A DNA stretch of 64,000 nucleotides from Pseudomonas sp. ANT_J12 (GTDB lineage Bacteria; Pseudomonadota; Gammaproteobacteria; Pseudomonadales; Pseudomonadaceae). The notes below the pieces were generated by a model, which was given only the letters and a program-made list of their open reading frames with translations, searched no databases and had not been told where the DNA came from. Below, in pieces: positions 18,497 to 28,534 of the stretch (the stretch's first letter is position 1; every line of letters begins with the position of its first letter). The stretch is from NCBI RefSeq assembly GCF_008370045.1, contig NZ_VOBN01000001.1:124001-188000 (forward strand), written 5' to 3'. The translations under genes were made by a program, and so were the position numbers.

Positions 18497-18542
18497 AAGC
18501 AAAACACCTGATCGGGCTGCGGCTTTTTCTGTCGGAAGGACA

Positions 18543-18578
18543 GAAAAGAAAACCGCCTGCGCTGGGCGCAGGCGGTTT
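18543..18578 (-). terminator. Terminator between the two NlpC/P60 genes
   Basis: On the minus strand AACCGCCTGCGC pairs with GCGCAGGCGGTT and is followed by TTCTTTTCT. It ends the upstream paralogue's transcript. Confidence 0.85.
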
Positions 18579-18660
18579 GCCATCAATAATAGATCAGGAT
18601 TCTAGCGCCTATGCGCCAAACTTCAAGTAAGACTTTAAGTTCGCCTTACATAAAGTGTGC

Positions 18661-19284
18661 TTACTTGCGAGCAGTGACCACGGTCGGAGCCATCGCGAGT
18701 GCGCGCTTGGCTTCGATGAAGGTCTTGCTCCAGTAGCTGTCGCCCAGGTTATCGACCCGCACGCCACCGCTTTTGCGGCTGCTGGAGTGGATGAACTGGT
18801 CATCACCGAGGTAGATACCGGCGTGACTGACGCGACCGCGACGACCGTTGGTGGCGAAGAACAGCAAGTCGCCAGGCTTCAGGTTGTTGCGCGACACCAG
18901 AGGGGCGTCCACGTTGATCATTTCGCGAGTGGAGCGCGGCAGGTTCATGCCGGCCTCTTCACGAAACAGATAGCCGATGAAACCGCTGCAGTCGAAACCG
19001 GCTTCAGAGGTACCGCCGAAACGGTAACGAGTACCGATCAGGGACATGCCACGTTCGAGGATGCTGTCGGCCAGAACCGGAAGCTGGTAGGACTTGCCAT
19101 CGGCGAAGTCTGCCAGTTCCTTTTCGGTGGCCACCTCTTCCTGATAAAGAACGGAAGATTGGGCGGTAACAGAGTTTTTAACCTGCTGTTGAGGCGCCTG
19201 CTGGGACACTGGAGAGTGAGCAGCGCAACCGAACAACAGGGTGACGAGTGCGAGAGGCACGAGGGGTGCGAAGCGATTTAGCAT
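18661..19284 (-). CDS. NlpC/P60 (C40) peptidoglycan hydrolase lipoprotein, copy 2
   Basis: A 207-aa paralogue of the next gene downstream. The start at ATG 19284 gives a lipoprotein signal (TLLFGC, lipid on C20), then a Gln/Val-rich linker of about 60 residues that copy 1 lacks in this form. The C40 domain has C99 in GFDCSGFIGYLF, H154 in RVSHAGIYLG and H166 in QFIHSS. The C-terminal half aligns closely with copy 1, including the TREMI segment. Tandem lipoprotein endopeptidases of this type are thought to share cell wall growth work; specificity is not readable here. Confidence 0.9.
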   Translation of the reverse strand: MLNRFAPLVPLALVTLLFGCAAHSPVSQQAPQQQVKNSVTAQSSVLYQEEVATEKELADFADGKSYQLPVLADSILERGMSLIGTRYRFGGTSEAGFDCSGFIGYLFREEAGMNLPRSTREMINVDAPLVSRNNLKPGDLLFFATNGRRGRVSHAGIYLGDDQFIHSSSRKSGGVRVDNLGDSYWSKTFIEAKRALAMAPTVVTARK

Positions 19285-19498
19285 GGGCACGACCGTGGCT
19301 GATAGTTGTAAAGAAGCCGAGACTATGCCCGCTATCAACCTCATTTGCAAATTCAATCGATCTTTTTGTGACTTCTCGGTTTCTCGTTTACATCTAAGCG
19401 CTTAAGCCCATTTTGAATGTTTGCGCAGCCTGCCCCCCTGCAGGAAAGCGGATTTTCTGGCGCCTGGAATATGCCAAAACCCGCCGCAGGCCCCGGAT

Positions 19499-20203
19499 TT
19501 ACCAGCCTAGGGTTTCTTTCAAGAAGGGGATGGTCAGCTTGCGCTGGGCTTGAAGCGAAGCCTGATCGAGACGTTCAAGCAGCTCGAAAAGCGCACTCAT
19601 GCTGCGGGTACCGCGAGTCAGGATGAAATGCCCGACTTCGTCAGTCAGGTGCAAACCGCGACGGGATGCGCGCAACTGCAGGGCACGCAATTTGTCTTCG
19701 TCGGAGAGTGGGCGCATCTGGAAGATCAGCGCCAGGGTCAGGCGCGATTTGAGATCCGCCAGCTTCACCGGCAGTTCACGCGGCGAGGTCGAAGCGGCAA
19801 TCAACAGACGCCGACCGCTGTCACGCAGACGGTTGAACAGGTGAAACAACGCCTCTTCCCAATCCGCCCGGCCGGCGACGGCTTGCAGATCATCAAGGCA
19901 GACCAGTTCGTATTGTTCGAGGTTGTCGAGGATTTCAATGCCGCGATCCAGCAACTCAGCCAGCGGCAGATACACCGCCGGTTCGCCCATCTGCTCGAAG
20001 CGCAGGCATGCCGCCTGCAACAAGTGCGTGCGCCCTACCCCGTCCTTGCCCCAGAGGTAAATCAGGCTTTCGGTCCAGCCGGCGTCGGCTTCGCATAGCC
20101 GCTCGACATAGCCGAGTGCAGCGGCATTGGCGCCTGGGTAGTAATTGATAAAGGTAGCGTCATCACGCAGACGCACACCTAGGGGCAGCTGAATCGGTTT
20201 CAT
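19499..20203 (-). CDS. hda: DnaA regulatory inactivator Hda
   Basis: A 234-aa DnaA-related AAA+ protein which, with the sliding clamp, stimulates ATP hydrolysis by DnaA after replication starts. The N-terminal QLPLGV (residues 5-10) is a clamp-binding motif. The Walker A region reads GKDGVGRTHLLQA, with the Arg in place of Lys that is usual for Hda, and LVCLDDLQAVAG is the Walker B/sensor region. The length and single-domain layout exclude DnaA. It lies downstream of the permease gene, with about 230 bases between them that probably hold its own promoter. Confidence 0.95.
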   Translation of the reverse strand: MKPIQLPLGVRLRDDATFINYYPGANAAALGYVERLCEADAGWTESLIYLWGKDGVGRTHLLQAACLRFEQMGEPAVYLPLAELLDRGIEILDNLEQYELVCLDDLQAVAGRADWEEALFHLFNRLRDSGRRLLIAASTSPRELPVKLADLKSRLTLALIFQMRPLSDEDKLRALQLRASRRGLHLTDEVGHFILTRGTRSMSALFELLERLDQASLQAQRKLTIPFLKETLGW

Positions 20204-20433
20204 GCTGACTGAACAGTTCCAAAGGAACCGTTAGTGGCCTCTGTGTAAAGTTTGCGAAGTTTATACCCGTGGGGCAGCCCGCACAATGCGGCAGACCACA
20301 AGCAAAATCAAAGGTTTGCGTTAATGCACTGGTTTTATGGCAGTTTCTTTGGCGGTGCATGTGACAGCCACCGGAGGGAATCGGGCCAGCCTGGCAGAAA
20401 ACCAGGCCGCCCGTCATGGGGGATCAGACGACT

Positions 20434-21507
20434 TTACAGGTCGGGTTCGTCGACCCCGCTGTACACATCCGAATCTTTATACAAATCATGCAGATGGCGC
20501 ACCAGCACCATGATCACCGCCGCCACCGGCAACGCCAGCAGCACGCCGGTAAAGCCGAACAGCTCGCCACCGGCCAGAATCGCGAAAATCACCGCCACCG
20601 GGTGCAGGCCGATCCGGTCGCCGACCAGCAATGGCGTGAGCACCATGCCTTCCAGCGCCTGCCCGACCATGAACACCGCGACAATGCCGAGCATCGGGTA
20701 GAGGTCGCCATGGAACTGGAACAGTCCAGCGATCAGCGCCGCGCCAATGCCGATGACAAAGCCCATGTACGGCACGATTGCCGCCAAACCGGCAATCAGG
20801 CCGATCAACAGCCCCAGCTCCAGCCCGAGCAGCATCAAACCGGCGGCATAGATCACGCCCAGCGCCAGCATCACCAGCAACTGCCCGCGCACAAACGCCC
20901 CGAGCACTTCATGGCATTCGCCGGCCAGGGTCACCACGCGTTCTTCGCGATCACGGGGTAGCAGGCTGCGGATCTTCGCCATCATCAGGTCCCAATCGCG
21001 CAGCAGGTAGAAACTCACCACCGGGATCAGCACCAGATTCGCCAGCCAGCCGATCAGCGCCAGCCCGGAAGCCGTCGCCTGGCTCAGCACCACGCCGACA
21101 ATGTCGGTGGTCTGGCCCATGTGTTCGCTGATCGCAGCCTTGAGCTTGTCGAACTTCCAGAAGTTATCCGACAAGCCAAACTTCGATTGCGCCCACGGCA
21201 ACGCGGTGTGCTGCAACCAATCAAGCATCTGCGGCGCGAGTTCGTACAAGCGGAACAACTGCTTGGCGAGCAATGGCACCAGCACCAACAGCAACGTGGT
21301 GAAGATCAAGGTAAACAGCGCAAACACCGCCACCACGCCCCAGGTCCGTGACAGACCGGCCCTCTCCAGGCGATCCACCAGGGGATCGAACAGATAGGCC
21401 AACAGCAGCGCCACCAGAAATGGCGTCAGGATCGGATGCAACAGCCAGACAAACGCGCAGAGCAGGACCACCCCACCCAACCAGAACCACCGCCGCGTAT
21501 CGGCCAT
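20434..21507 (-). CDS. AI-2E family transporter (PerM/YdiK-type permease)
   Basis: A 357-aa inner membrane protein with about eight hydrophobic segments. ATG 21507 (MADTRRWFWLGG) is the likely start. It has the family features: an N-terminal TM pair, a long amphipathic middle region, and the conserved GLVLTPLLVG-like C-terminal part, here MVLTPLLVGDRIGLHPV near residue 300. Members are called AI-2 exporters or PerM-like permeases; many transport something else or are uncharacterised. It follows the DUF2066 gene by 38 bases, probably as an operon. This pair lies upstream of hda in many pseudomonads. Confidence 0.88.
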   Translation of the reverse strand: MADTRRWFWLGGVVLLCAFVWLLHPILTPFLVALLLAYLFDPLVDRLERAGLSRTWGVVAVFALFTLIFTTLLLVLVPLLAKQLFRLYELAPQMLDWLQHTALPWAQSKFGLSDNFWKFDKLKAAISEHMGQTTDIVGVVLSQATASGLALIGWLANLVLIPVVSFYLLRDWDLMMAKIRSLLPRDREERVVTLAGECHEVLGAFVRGQLLVMLALGVIYAAGLMLLGLELGLLIGLIAGLAAIVPYMGFVIGIGAALIAGLFQFHGDLYPMLGIVAVFMVGQALEGMVLTPLLVGDRIGLHPVAVIFAILAGGELFGFTGVLLALPVAAVIMVLVRHLHDLYKDSDVYSGVDEPDL

Positions 21508-21545
21508 GTACAACTCCCTATGCATCTATATAAAGAAAGAACACC

Positions 21546-22607
21546 TTACCAACGGAATCGCAACTGCGGCACAGGTGCCGGAGCCGGCGCTGCGACGGGC
21601 GCCGAACCGTCGGCCACTGGCGCCACCGGCGTGACCGGTGCAGGCGCCTCACCGGCCGGCACCTCTTGCAACTTCGCCAGTGACAACTGCGAGCGCAACT
21701 GCTCGGCACTGCCGTTGATGCGATAAACAACACGGTCGCCGTCGATACTGAAAAGGCGCCCGCCGAAAGGATCGAGTAAACGGCCCAACGCCGCATAGCG
21801 TTCCAGGTTCATGCCCTGCACTTCAAGCAGTTGTTCGCTCGACGCGCCGGCCTTGACCACAAAACGTGGCGCCAGGCGCTCAGCCACCGCCAGCATGACC
21901 GCATCGGTCACCGCCGCCTGGTCCGCGCCCTGCACACTGCCCGCTTCCTTCTGGTCGCCCAGCCACAAATGCCACTTGGCCTGCCACTGGCCGCCCTCTT
22001 CATGGGCATGCACCGCCAGCAAGGCGTCCGCGTTGTAGCGTTCCGAGGCACCGCGCAAGGGGGCCGCATCGCTGCCTTCAAGATTGGGGGCCGTGGCCAC
22101 CAGTTGCTCACTCAAATCCGCCAGCGGCAGGCGCAATGGCAAACCGCGGTGTTGCGCTGCGCGCCGCAATGGCGCCGCGCTGGCCTGGCCGTCGCCCACC
22201 AGGCTCGAACCCTCGGTGGAGTCATTCAACCACCAGCCCAGGATCGACGGCCGATTCGCGCCCCACAACGACAGCCCGGCACGGCGCAGCGCCTGATCGG
22301 TGGTGGCCGGGTCGAAATCGACCTTGAGCACTTCCGGCGGCCCGGCGTCAAAGCCGTACTGGCTGATGATTTGCTGCGGGTCTTTGCGGATCGCCGCCAA
22401 CCCCGGGTTTTGCACAGACTTGGGATCGCCGGTGAGGCGCAGCACCAATGTATCCAGCGCCGCCTGGGTCGCTTGATCGCGGATCTCCGGGCTCTGACCG
22501 CTGACCGGCTGGCGGACCTGATAAAGATTTTTCACGGGTTCGGCATGACTCGCCAGGGTGACAAGCGACAAACAACCGGCAAACATAAATTTAGAAAAAA
22601 AACGCAT
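21546..22607 (-). CDS. DUF2066 domain protein, exported
   Basis: A 353-aa protein with a signal peptide over about residues 1-22 (MRFFSKF...ASHAEP). DUF2066 proteins are recognisable from the start [20 protein letters not shown] and the later [14 protein letters not shown] region; their function is unknown. The C-terminal 30 residues are very rich in Pro, Val and Ala (a likely unstructured tail) and end RFRW. It is divergent from purM and leads the permease gene by 38 bases. The conserved pairing with purM and the permease is well known in pseudomonads but has not given a role. Confidence 0.85.
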   Translation of the reverse strand: MRFFSKFMFAGCLSLVTLASHAEPVKNLYQVRQPVSGQSPEIRDQATQAALDTLVLRLTGDPKSVQNPGLAAIRKDPQQIISQYGFDAGPPEVLKVDFDPATTDQALRRAGLSLWGANRPSILGWWLNDSTEGSSLVGDGQASAAPLRRAAQHRGLPLRLPLADLSEQLVATAPNLEGSDAAPLRGASERYNADALLAVHAHEEGGQWQAKWHLWLGDQKEAGSVQGADQAAVTDAVMLAVAERLAPRFVVKAGASSEQLLEVQGMNLERYAALGRLLDPFGGRLFSIDGDRVVYRINGSAEQLRSQLSLAKLQEVPAGEAPAPVTPVAPVADGSAPVAAPAPAPVPQLRFRW

Positions 22608-22990
22608 GGAAGATTCCTGACGACAAGAGCGGCTGGAACTGGCCGCGTGAACGTATGGAGCAAGGCTGTGACCATCACCCCGCGCAAAACATTCACCCGG
22701 CCTCGATAAGTTTTTCACACTGTCATAACGATAGACGGTTAATGGCGATACCTTATACAGGCATGAGCGACGCCACCCACACGGGCAATTGCGGTTTTTT
22801 TAACGGGATATGCCCCTGCCGTCGGCGCGAGGATGGCCGCTGCCTCTCAAGCCTGATAAAATCGCGCGCCTTCGCAGACCGGCAACAGCCGGGCAGTGTC
22901 GGAATAGCGCGCAAGGCTTTCGCCTACGTTGTTTCGGCGGCCCTAATGGACTCGGTCGTTACCCCTGAATCCCCCCTAAAGGCCTGGATC
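22608..22990. promoter_or_regulatory. Divergent intergenic region of DUF2066 and purM
   Basis: About 380 bases hold the promoters of both genes. On the plus strand TGATAAAAT at 22854-22862 looks like an extended -10, giving purM a leader of about 120 bases. No terminator or repeat is obvious. Confidence 0.4.
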
Positions 22991-24049
22991 ATGAGCAAGC
23001 AACCCTCCCTGAGCTACAAGGACGCCGGTGTAGACATCGACGCCGGTGAAGCATTGGTCGAACGCATCAAGAGCGTCGCCAAGCGCACTGCGCGCCCGGA
23101 AGTCATGGGCGGCCTGGGCGGTTTCGGCGCCCTCTGCGAAATCCCGGCCGGCTACAAGCAGCCTGTGCTGGTTTCCGGCACCGACGGCGTCGGCACCAAG
23201 CTGCGCCTGGCGCTGAACCTGAACAAGCACGACAGCATCGGCATCGACCTGGTCGCCATGTGCGTGAACGACCTGGTGGTGTGCGGCGCCGAGCCGCTGT
23301 TCTTCCTCGACTACTACGCCACCGGCAAACTCAACGTCGAAACCGCGACCCAGGTCGTGACCGGCATCGGCGCCGGCTGCGAACTGTCCGGCTGCTCCCT
23401 GGTCGGCGGCGAAACCGCTGAAATGCCTGGCATGTACGAAGGCGAAGACTACGACCTGGCCGGCTTCTGCGTCGGCGTCGTGGAAAAATCCGAGATCATC
23501 GACGGTTCCAAAGTCGCGGCCGGCGATGCCCTGCTCGCCCTGCCGTCTTCCGGCCCGCACTCCAACGGCTACTCGCTGATCCGCAAGATCATCGAAGTCT
23601 CCGGTGCCGACATCGAAAACATCCAGCTCGACGGCAAACCGCTGACCGACCTGCTGATGGCCCCGACCCGTATCTACGTGAAGCCGCTGCTCAAGCTGAT
23701 CAAGGACACCGGCGCGGTCAAAGCCATGGCCCACATCACCGGTGGTGGCCTGCTGGACAACATCCCGCGCGTACTGCCAAAAGGCGCGCAAGCTGTCGTT
23801 GATGTCGCGAGCTGGACCCGCCCTGCGGTGTTCGACTGGCTGCAAGAGAAAGGCAACGTCGACGAAAACGAAATGCACCGCGTGCTGAACTGCGGCGTCG
23901 GCATGGTCATCTGCGTGGCTCAAGAGCACGTTGAAACCGCGCTGAACGTGCTGCGTGAAGCCGGCGAGCAGCCTTGGGTCATCGGTCAGATCTCCACCGC
24001 TGCCGAAGGCGCGGCCCAGGTCGAACTGAAGAACCTCAAGGCTCATTAA
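22991..24049 (+). CDS. purM: Phosphoribosylformylglycinamidine cyclo-ligase
   Basis: AIR synthetase, step 5 of purine synthesis, using ATP to close the imidazole ring. The 352-aa length is standard; the longer open frame upstream is not conserved. Motifs include the N-terminal [25 protein letters not shown], the [12 protein letters not shown] metal/nucleotide loop, and [11 protein letters not shown]. The stop overlaps the purN start as TAATG, so the two are translationally coupled. purM-purN is the standard Pseudomonas pair. Confidence 0.98.
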   Translation: MSKQPSLSYKDAGVDIDAGEALVERIKSVAKRTARPEVMGGLGGFGALCEIPAGYKQPVLVSGTDGVGTKLRLALNLNKHDSIGIDLVAMCVNDLVVCGAEPLFFLDYYATGKLNVETATQVVTGIGAGCELSGCSLVGGETAEMPGMYEGEDYDLAGFCVGVVEKSEIIDGSKVAAGDALLALPSSGPHSNGYSLIRKIIEVSGADIENIQLDGKPLTDLLMAPTRIYVKPLLKLIKDTGAVKAMAHITGGGLLDNIPRVLPKGAQAVVDVASWTRPAVFDWLQEKGNVDENEMHRVLNCGVGMVICVAQEHVETALNVLREAGEQPWVIGQISTAAEGAAQVELKNLKAH

Positions 24050-24699
24050 TGTCTGTCACCTGTGATGTGGTGGTGCTGTTGTCCGGCACCGGCAGTAACT
24101 TGCAGGCCTTGATCGACAGCACGCGGACCGGCGACAGCCCGGTCCGCATCGCTGCGGTGATTTCCAACCGTGCCGACGCCTACGGCCTGCAACGCGCCAG
24201 GGACGCGGGTATCGACACCCGCGCCCTGGATCACAAGGCTTTCGAGGGCCGCGAGGCCTTCGACGCCGCGCTGATCGAACTGATCGACGCCTTCAATCCC
24301 AAACTCGTGGTACTCGCCGGTTTCATGCGCATTCTCAGCGCCGGTTTCGTGCGTCATTACCAGGGTCGCCTGCTCAATATCCATCCCTCGTTGCTGCCCA
24401 AATACAAAGGGTTACACACTCACCAGCGCGCGCTGGAGGCCGGAGACACCGAGCACGGCTGCTCCGTGCACTTCGTCACCGAGGAACTCGATGGCGGACC
24501 TCTGGTCGTACAGGCAGTAATACCGGTAGAGTTGCACGATTCGCCGCAGAGTCTGGCGCAGCGGGTCCACGTTCAGGAACACCTGATCTACCCGATGGCC
24601 GTACGCTGGTTTGCCGAAGGTCGTTTAGCCCTCGGCGAACACGGTGCTTTACTGGATGAAAAGTTACTCGCGGCCAGCGGCCACTTGATTCGAACCTAG
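24049..24699 (+). CDS. purN: Phosphoribosylglycinamide formyltransferase
   Basis: The folate-dependent GAR transformylase (step 3 of purine synthesis), 216 aa. The N-terminus LSGTGSNLQALID binds the phosphoribosyl group. Catalytic residues are N110 and H112 in LNIHPSLLPKYKG and D148 in EELDGGPLV. It starts inside the purM stop (TAATG), and the DUF3108 gene follows after 8 bases, so the three probably form one transcription unit. Confidence 0.98.
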   Translation: MSVTCDVVVLLSGTGSNLQALIDSTRTGDSPVRIAAVISNRADAYGLQRARDAGIDTRALDHKAFEGREAFDAALIELIDAFNPKLVVLAGFMRILSAGFVRHYQGRLLNIHPSLLPKYKGLHTHQRALEAGDTEHGCSVHFVTEELDGGPLVVQAVIPVELHDSPQSLAQRVHVQEHLIYPMAVRWFAEGRLALGEHGALLDEKLLAASGHLIRT

Positions 24700-24707
24700 G
24701 AGATATT

Positions 24708-25421
24708 ATGCGTCGCGCCTTGCTCTTCGCTTGCGCTCTGCTCGCCCTGCCCTTCGCGCAGGCCGCAGACCTTCAACCCTTCTCCGCCAGCTACACCGCC
24801 GACTGGAAACAGCTGCCCATGAGCGGCACCGCCGAACGCAGCCTGGTCAAGGGCGCCAACGGTGTCTGGACGCTCAGCTTCAAGGCGTCGATGATGATCG
24901 CCAGCCTGTCCGAACAAAGCACCCTGACCCTGGACAAGGACACCTTGCTGCCTCAGTCCTACCACTTTGAACGTGGCGGCCTGGGCAAAGCCAAGAAGGC
25001 AGACCTGGACTTCGACTGGACCGCCAAAATGGTCACCGGCACCGATCGCGGTGACCCGGTCAAGATCCCGCTCAACCGTGGCATGGTCGACAAATCCACT
25101 TATCAGCTGGCCCTGCAACACGACGTGGCCGCTGGCAAGAAAAGCATGAGCTACCAGGTCGTCGATGACGGCGAAGTCGATACCTATGACTTCCGCGTGC
25201 TGGGCCCGGAAAAAGTCGACACCAAGGCTGGCCAGATCGATGCGATCAAGGTCGAGCGCGTACGCGACCCGACGCAAAGCAAACGCATCACCGTGATGTG
25301 GTTCGCCAAGGACTGGGATTACCTGCTGGTCCGCCTGCAACAGGTTGAAACCGACGGCAAGGAGTACAACATCATGCTCCTGGACGGTACGGTCAACGGC
25401 AAGGCTGTCAAAGGCAGCTGA
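24708..25421 (+). CDS. DUF3108 domain protein, exported
   Basis: A 237-aa periplasmic protein. A signal peptide runs to about residue 20 (ALPFAQA|AD). The mature part has the beta-rich DUF3108 pattern, starting FSASYTADWKQLPMSGTAER and containing DYTAK-like and YDFRVLGPEKVDTKAG segments. Function is unknown. AGGAG lies 6-8 bases before the ATG. It follows purN by 8 bases and is closed by a strong terminator, so it is the last gene of the purM operon. Whether it has anything to do with purines is unclear. Confidence 0.87.
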   Translation: MRRALLFACALLALPFAQAADLQPFSASYTADWKQLPMSGTAERSLVKGANGVWTLSFKASMMIASLSEQSTLTLDKDTLLPQSYHFERGGLGKAKKADLDFDWTAKMVTGTDRGDPVKIPLNRGMVDKSTYQLALQHDVAAGKKSMSYQVVDDGEVDTYDFRVLGPEKVDTKAGQIDAIKVERVRDPTQSKRITVMWFAKDWDYLLVRLQQVETDGKEYNIMLLDGTVNGKAVKGS

Positions 25422-25434
25422 TCCGGATCAACAC

Positions 25435-25465
25435 AAAAAGCCCCGCGATTGCGGGGCTTTTTTTT
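25435..25465 (+). terminator. Terminator of the purMN-DUF3108 operon
   Basis: AAAAAGCCCCGC-GATT-GCGGGGCTTTTTTTTT is a GC stem with a long T tract. Confidence 0.92.
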
Positions 25466-25469
25466 GCCG

Positions 25470-25498
25470 ATTGTTCCCACGCGGAGCATGGGAACGAT
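25470..25498. repeat. Short copy of the GTTCCCACGC repeat
   Basis: GTTCCCACGC-GGA-GCATGGGAAC is a truncated member of the long palindromic family found in full at 29880, 38794, 52373 and 60841. Confidence 0.7.
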
Positions 25499-25501
25499 GG
25501 A

Positions 25502-27127
25502 TTAGACCGAAAACCGCGCCACCATGCTGTTCAAATCCACCGCCAACCGCGACAACTCCTGGCTCGCGGCACTGGTCTGGTTCGCCCCCGCCGAGGTCTG
25601 CAACGCCAGATCACGAATGTTCATCAAATTGCGATCCACCTCCCGCGCCACCGCTGCCTGCTCCTCCGAAGCGCTGGCGATCACGATGTTGCGCTCGTTG
25701 ATCAACGTGAATGCCGATGCAATCTCCTCCAGCGCCACCCCCGCCGCCTTCGCCACTTCCAGGGTCGAGCGCGCCCGGCTATTGCTCTGTTGCATCGAGC
25801 TGACGGCCGAATCGGTGCCTTGCTGGATGCCGCTGATCATCTGCTCGATTTCCTGGGTCGACTGTTGCGTGCGATGGGCCAGCGCCCGCACCTCGTCCGC
25901 CACCACGGCAAAACCGCGCCCGGCATCCCCCGCGCGGGCCGCTTCGATCGCCGCGTTCAGGGCCAGCAAATTGGTCTGCTCGGCGATCGAGCGAATCACA
26001 TCCAGCACCTTGCTGATGCCATAGACCTTCTGCGCCAGGTCCTCGACCTGGGTCGCGTTGGCGGTGACATCGTCTGCCAGGGATTCGATGGACAGCACGG
26101 TCTGATGCACTTGCTCACGGCCGTGCTGGGCAATCCGGTCAGACTCTCGGGACGCTTCGGACGTGGCCACCGCGTTGCTCGCCACTTCTTCCACCGCCGC
26201 GGTCATCTGATTGACCGCCGTGGCGGCCTGTTCGATTTCCAGGCTCTGCTGGTGCAAGCCACGGGTGGCGTCTTCCGTAACGCAACTGAGTTCCTCCGAG
26301 GCCGAGGCCAATTGGCTGGACGAGTCGGAAATGCGCCGAATAGTCTCGCGCAGGCTCTGCTGCATGCTCTTGAGCGCATGGAGCAATCGCGCCGGCTCGT
26401 CCTTGCCGGTGATGCTGATATCGCCCGTCAGGTCGCCGCCCGCCACAATCTCGGCCACCCGCAACGACTGGGACAGCGGCAGGACGATGCTGCGGGTCAA
26501 CAATAACGCCAAGCCAATGGTCATCAGTGCCGCAATGGCGACCATCACCCCGACCCACACCCGGGAATTGCTGAACACCAGACGCGCCGCTTCGGTCGCC
26601 AGGTTGGCGTTCTGTTTGTTCAGTTCCACCAGGGATTTGAGGGTGACGGCGATGTCATCGGCCAACGGGCTCATCTCGTCATTGACGATGACCGCTGCCT
26701 CCTCAACCCGCCCTTGGCTGGACAGGTTCATCACCTGCCCCTGGAATTGCAGGTATTTTTGCTCCGCCGCTTTAAAGCGATCAAACAGCGAGCGCTCTTC
26801 GGGCAGCACGATCAACGCGTTATAGCGTTGCTGTGCATCGCCGAGCACGCCTTTGAGTTCATTGAGCTTGCCGACATTCTGGGCCAACGCCTGGGGATCG
26901 CGGTTGATCAGCAGGCGCATGGTCAAGGCACGCAGCCGCAGCATGTCCTGACTCATTTCCCCGACAGCCATCACGCTGGGTAGCCAGTTGTTATCGACCT
27001 GGTCGGATTGAGCCCGCATGTTCGACATTTGTTGCAGGGCGAACGCCCCCAAACCGAACACCATCAATGCCAACAGGCCAAAACCCAGGCTCGCGCGCGG
27101 CGCAATATTGAGATTTCGGATACTCAT
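25502..27127 (-). CDS. Methyl-accepting chemotaxis protein
   Basis: A 541-aa transmembrane chemoreceptor. TM1 is at about residues 11-33, a helical periplasmic ligand domain of about 155 residues follows (four-helix-bundle type), and TM2 is at about 189-210. A HAMP linker comes next and then the cytoplasmic signalling domain, with the hairpin tip [20 protein letters not shown] and [18 protein letters not shown]. The tip sequence is the CheA/CheW contact region. I chose ATG 27127, the family start MSIRNLNI. The ligand is unknown. It stands alone, as many Pseudomonas MCP genes do. Confidence 0.95.
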   Translation of the reverse strand: MSIRNLNIAPRASLGFGLLALMVFGLGAFALQQMSNMRAQSDQVDNNWLPSVMAVGEMSQDMLRLRALTMRLLINRDPQALAQNVGKLNELKGVLGDAQQRYNALIVLPEERSLFDRFKAAEQKYLQFQGQVMNLSSQGRVEEAAVIVNDEMSPLADDIAVTLKSLVELNKQNANLATEAARLVFSNSRVWVGVMVAIAALMTIGLALLLTRSIVLPLSQSLRVAEIVAGGDLTGDISITGKDEPARLLHALKSMQQSLRETIRRISDSSSQLASASEELSCVTEDATRGLHQQSLEIEQAATAVNQMTAAVEEVASNAVATSEASRESDRIAQHGREQVHQTVLSIESLADDVTANATQVEDLAQKVYGISKVLDVIRSIAEQTNLLALNAAIEAARAGDAGRGFAVVADEVRALAHRTQQSTQEIEQMISGIQQGTDSAVSSMQQSNSRARSTLEVAKAAGVALEEIASAFTLINERNIVIASASEEQAAVAREVDRNLMNIRDLALQTSAGANQTSAASQELSRLAVDLNSMVARFSV

Positions 27128-27285
27128 TGCTTTGGTTCCTTCCAATGAACACTGCATTTCCCTACAGCGGGTTGCCTTAGAAGGTATCGGCCCCGGGAAA
27201 TTTTGCGTAAGACCGAAACGTGATATCAAAACGCTTTGCTACTTCGATCCTCGGGCGGGAACGATTCAGCGCGGTAGATAACAGC

Positions 27286-27359
27286 AAAAGATCGCAGCCT
27301 ACGGCAGCTCCTTCGGAAGAAATACGATCTGCTGTAGAAGCTGCCGAAGGCCGCAATCT
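27286..27359. repeat. Inverted repeat of the GATCGCAG family
   Basis: AAAAGATCGCAGCCTACGGC and GCTGCCGAAGGCCGCAATCT face each other, related to the hairpins at 17221 and 62745. On the minus strand it lies just past the end of the amidohydrolase gene, so it may also act as its terminator. Confidence 0.65.
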
Positions 27360-27361
27360 CT

Positions 27362-28381
27362 TCAGCGCAATAACCCCTTTCTCTCTTTGGGCAGAATCGA
27401 AAGGAAATTGTCCCGTGCGACTTTTCGCGCAACGTCCTCAGGCAAGGCATCAAGAAATGGGTCAAAGCTGCGCATTTCCTGACCGAGCTTGTTGAAACGT
27501 CCCACCACATCCGAACCCAGCATGAACCGCTCCGGGAAGCGCTCCACCAGTTTCAGCCATTCCTCCCGAGGCTTGCCCTGCTCATCCAATAGATACGGCG
27601 TGAGCATGCTCCACGACAGGTCGATGAACAGGTTCGGGTACGCCTCAAGCATTCGGGTCAGGGTCGGCAACAGAAAATCCAGCTGGGTCTGATGCCGATG
27701 GATCTCCACGCTGGTGCCGGCGTGGGCCCAGATAAACCGGGTGTGCGGGTGATTACGCAGCGGCTCTTCGACTTCCGCGAGGTACAGCGGATTTTTCTCA
27801 CGCTTGGAGGTGAGGTTGGAATGCAGCATTACCGGCAGGTCGTTTTCGGCGGCCAGATGATAAATCCGCGTCATCGCCTCATTGTTGGCGCGGGGCGTAT
27901 CTCCCGAGGTCAGGGCCGTCAGGTCATCGTGCCGGGTGAAGACTTCGCCGATGCCCTGCCACAGCCCCGGATTGAGATCGAGCATGCGCTGGATATGCGC
28001 CTCGGAGTTTTTATCGTTGGGGTTGAAGCCCGACAGGAACGGGTGAAAACGCTGACGTTGCTCGGGCGTAAGCTTGTTCACCGCAGCGGCAACGATCACG
28101 TCGGTCGCGCTGTACCAATAGGCGTCGGCATCATCACCGGCGTAATAGCGCGGGCGCTTGGGTTCGTCTTCATGCCATTTCTTGGCCACCGGGATGCCGG
28201 AAATCATCACGTGATCGATGGAGTTGTCAGCCATCGCCTTGAGCAATGTCGGCATTCCCGCCGTTTCCTGGAAGAAATCCACGTAATGCAGGTGCGCATC
28301 GCTGTAGGCGTATTCGCGGGCGTTGGCGGATGCGCTGCACAGCAGTAACAACCAGGCGAGGCGCAAGCGGGTCTGGGGCAC
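27362..28381 (-). CDS. Metal-dependent amidohydrolase (TIM barrel), exported
   Basis: A 339-aa protein of the amidohydrolase-related superfamily. I start it at GTG 28381, which has GGAG 7 bases upstream; a TTG six bases earlier is less likely. A signal peptide covers about residues 1-21 (LLLLCSASANA). Metal ligands are visible as H30 and H32 in DAHLHYVDF, a later histidine in VMLHSNL, another in IWAHAGTS, and an aspartate in MLGSDVVGRF. The substrate is unknown. It is rare for this fold to be exported, though such proteins exist in pseudomonads. Confidence 0.83.
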   Translation of the reverse strand: MPQTRLRLAWLLLLCSASANAREYAYSDAHLHYVDFFQETAGMPTLLKAMADNSIDHVMISGIPVAKKWHEDEPKRPRYYAGDDADAYWYSATDVIVAAAVNKLTPEQRQRFHPFLSGFNPNDKNSEAHIQRMLDLNPGLWQGIGEVFTRHDDLTALTSGDTPRANNEAMTRIYHLAAENDLPVMLHSNLTSKREKNPLYLAEVEEPLRNHPHTRFIWAHAGTSVEIHRHQTQLDFLLPTLTRMLEAYPNLFIDLSWSMLTPYLLDEQGKPREEWLKLVERFPERFMLGSDVVGRFNKLGQEMRSFDPFLDALPEDVARKVARDNFLSILPKERKGLLR

Positions 28382-28534
28382 GGGCAATCTCCGGGGGCAT
28401 TAGCGACATAGACCCCACGGCGCCAACCAGGGTTCAGCCGGCAACAAAGTGGAACGCAGCACAGCACAGATGCTCTATACCTTCAGGGTCCGTTTTTGCT
28501 CGAATGACTTTTCCTACTGCCGAAGAGGTTTCCC

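Noticed and set aside
19499..20203. Hda with Arg instead of Lys in Walker A, possibly inactive
   Set aside because: This substitution is common in the Hda family, so it is not an anomaly.
28382..28387. TTG start for the amidohydrolase gene
   Set aside because: GTG 28381 has a GGAG site at ideal spacing, whereas the TTG is too close to it.
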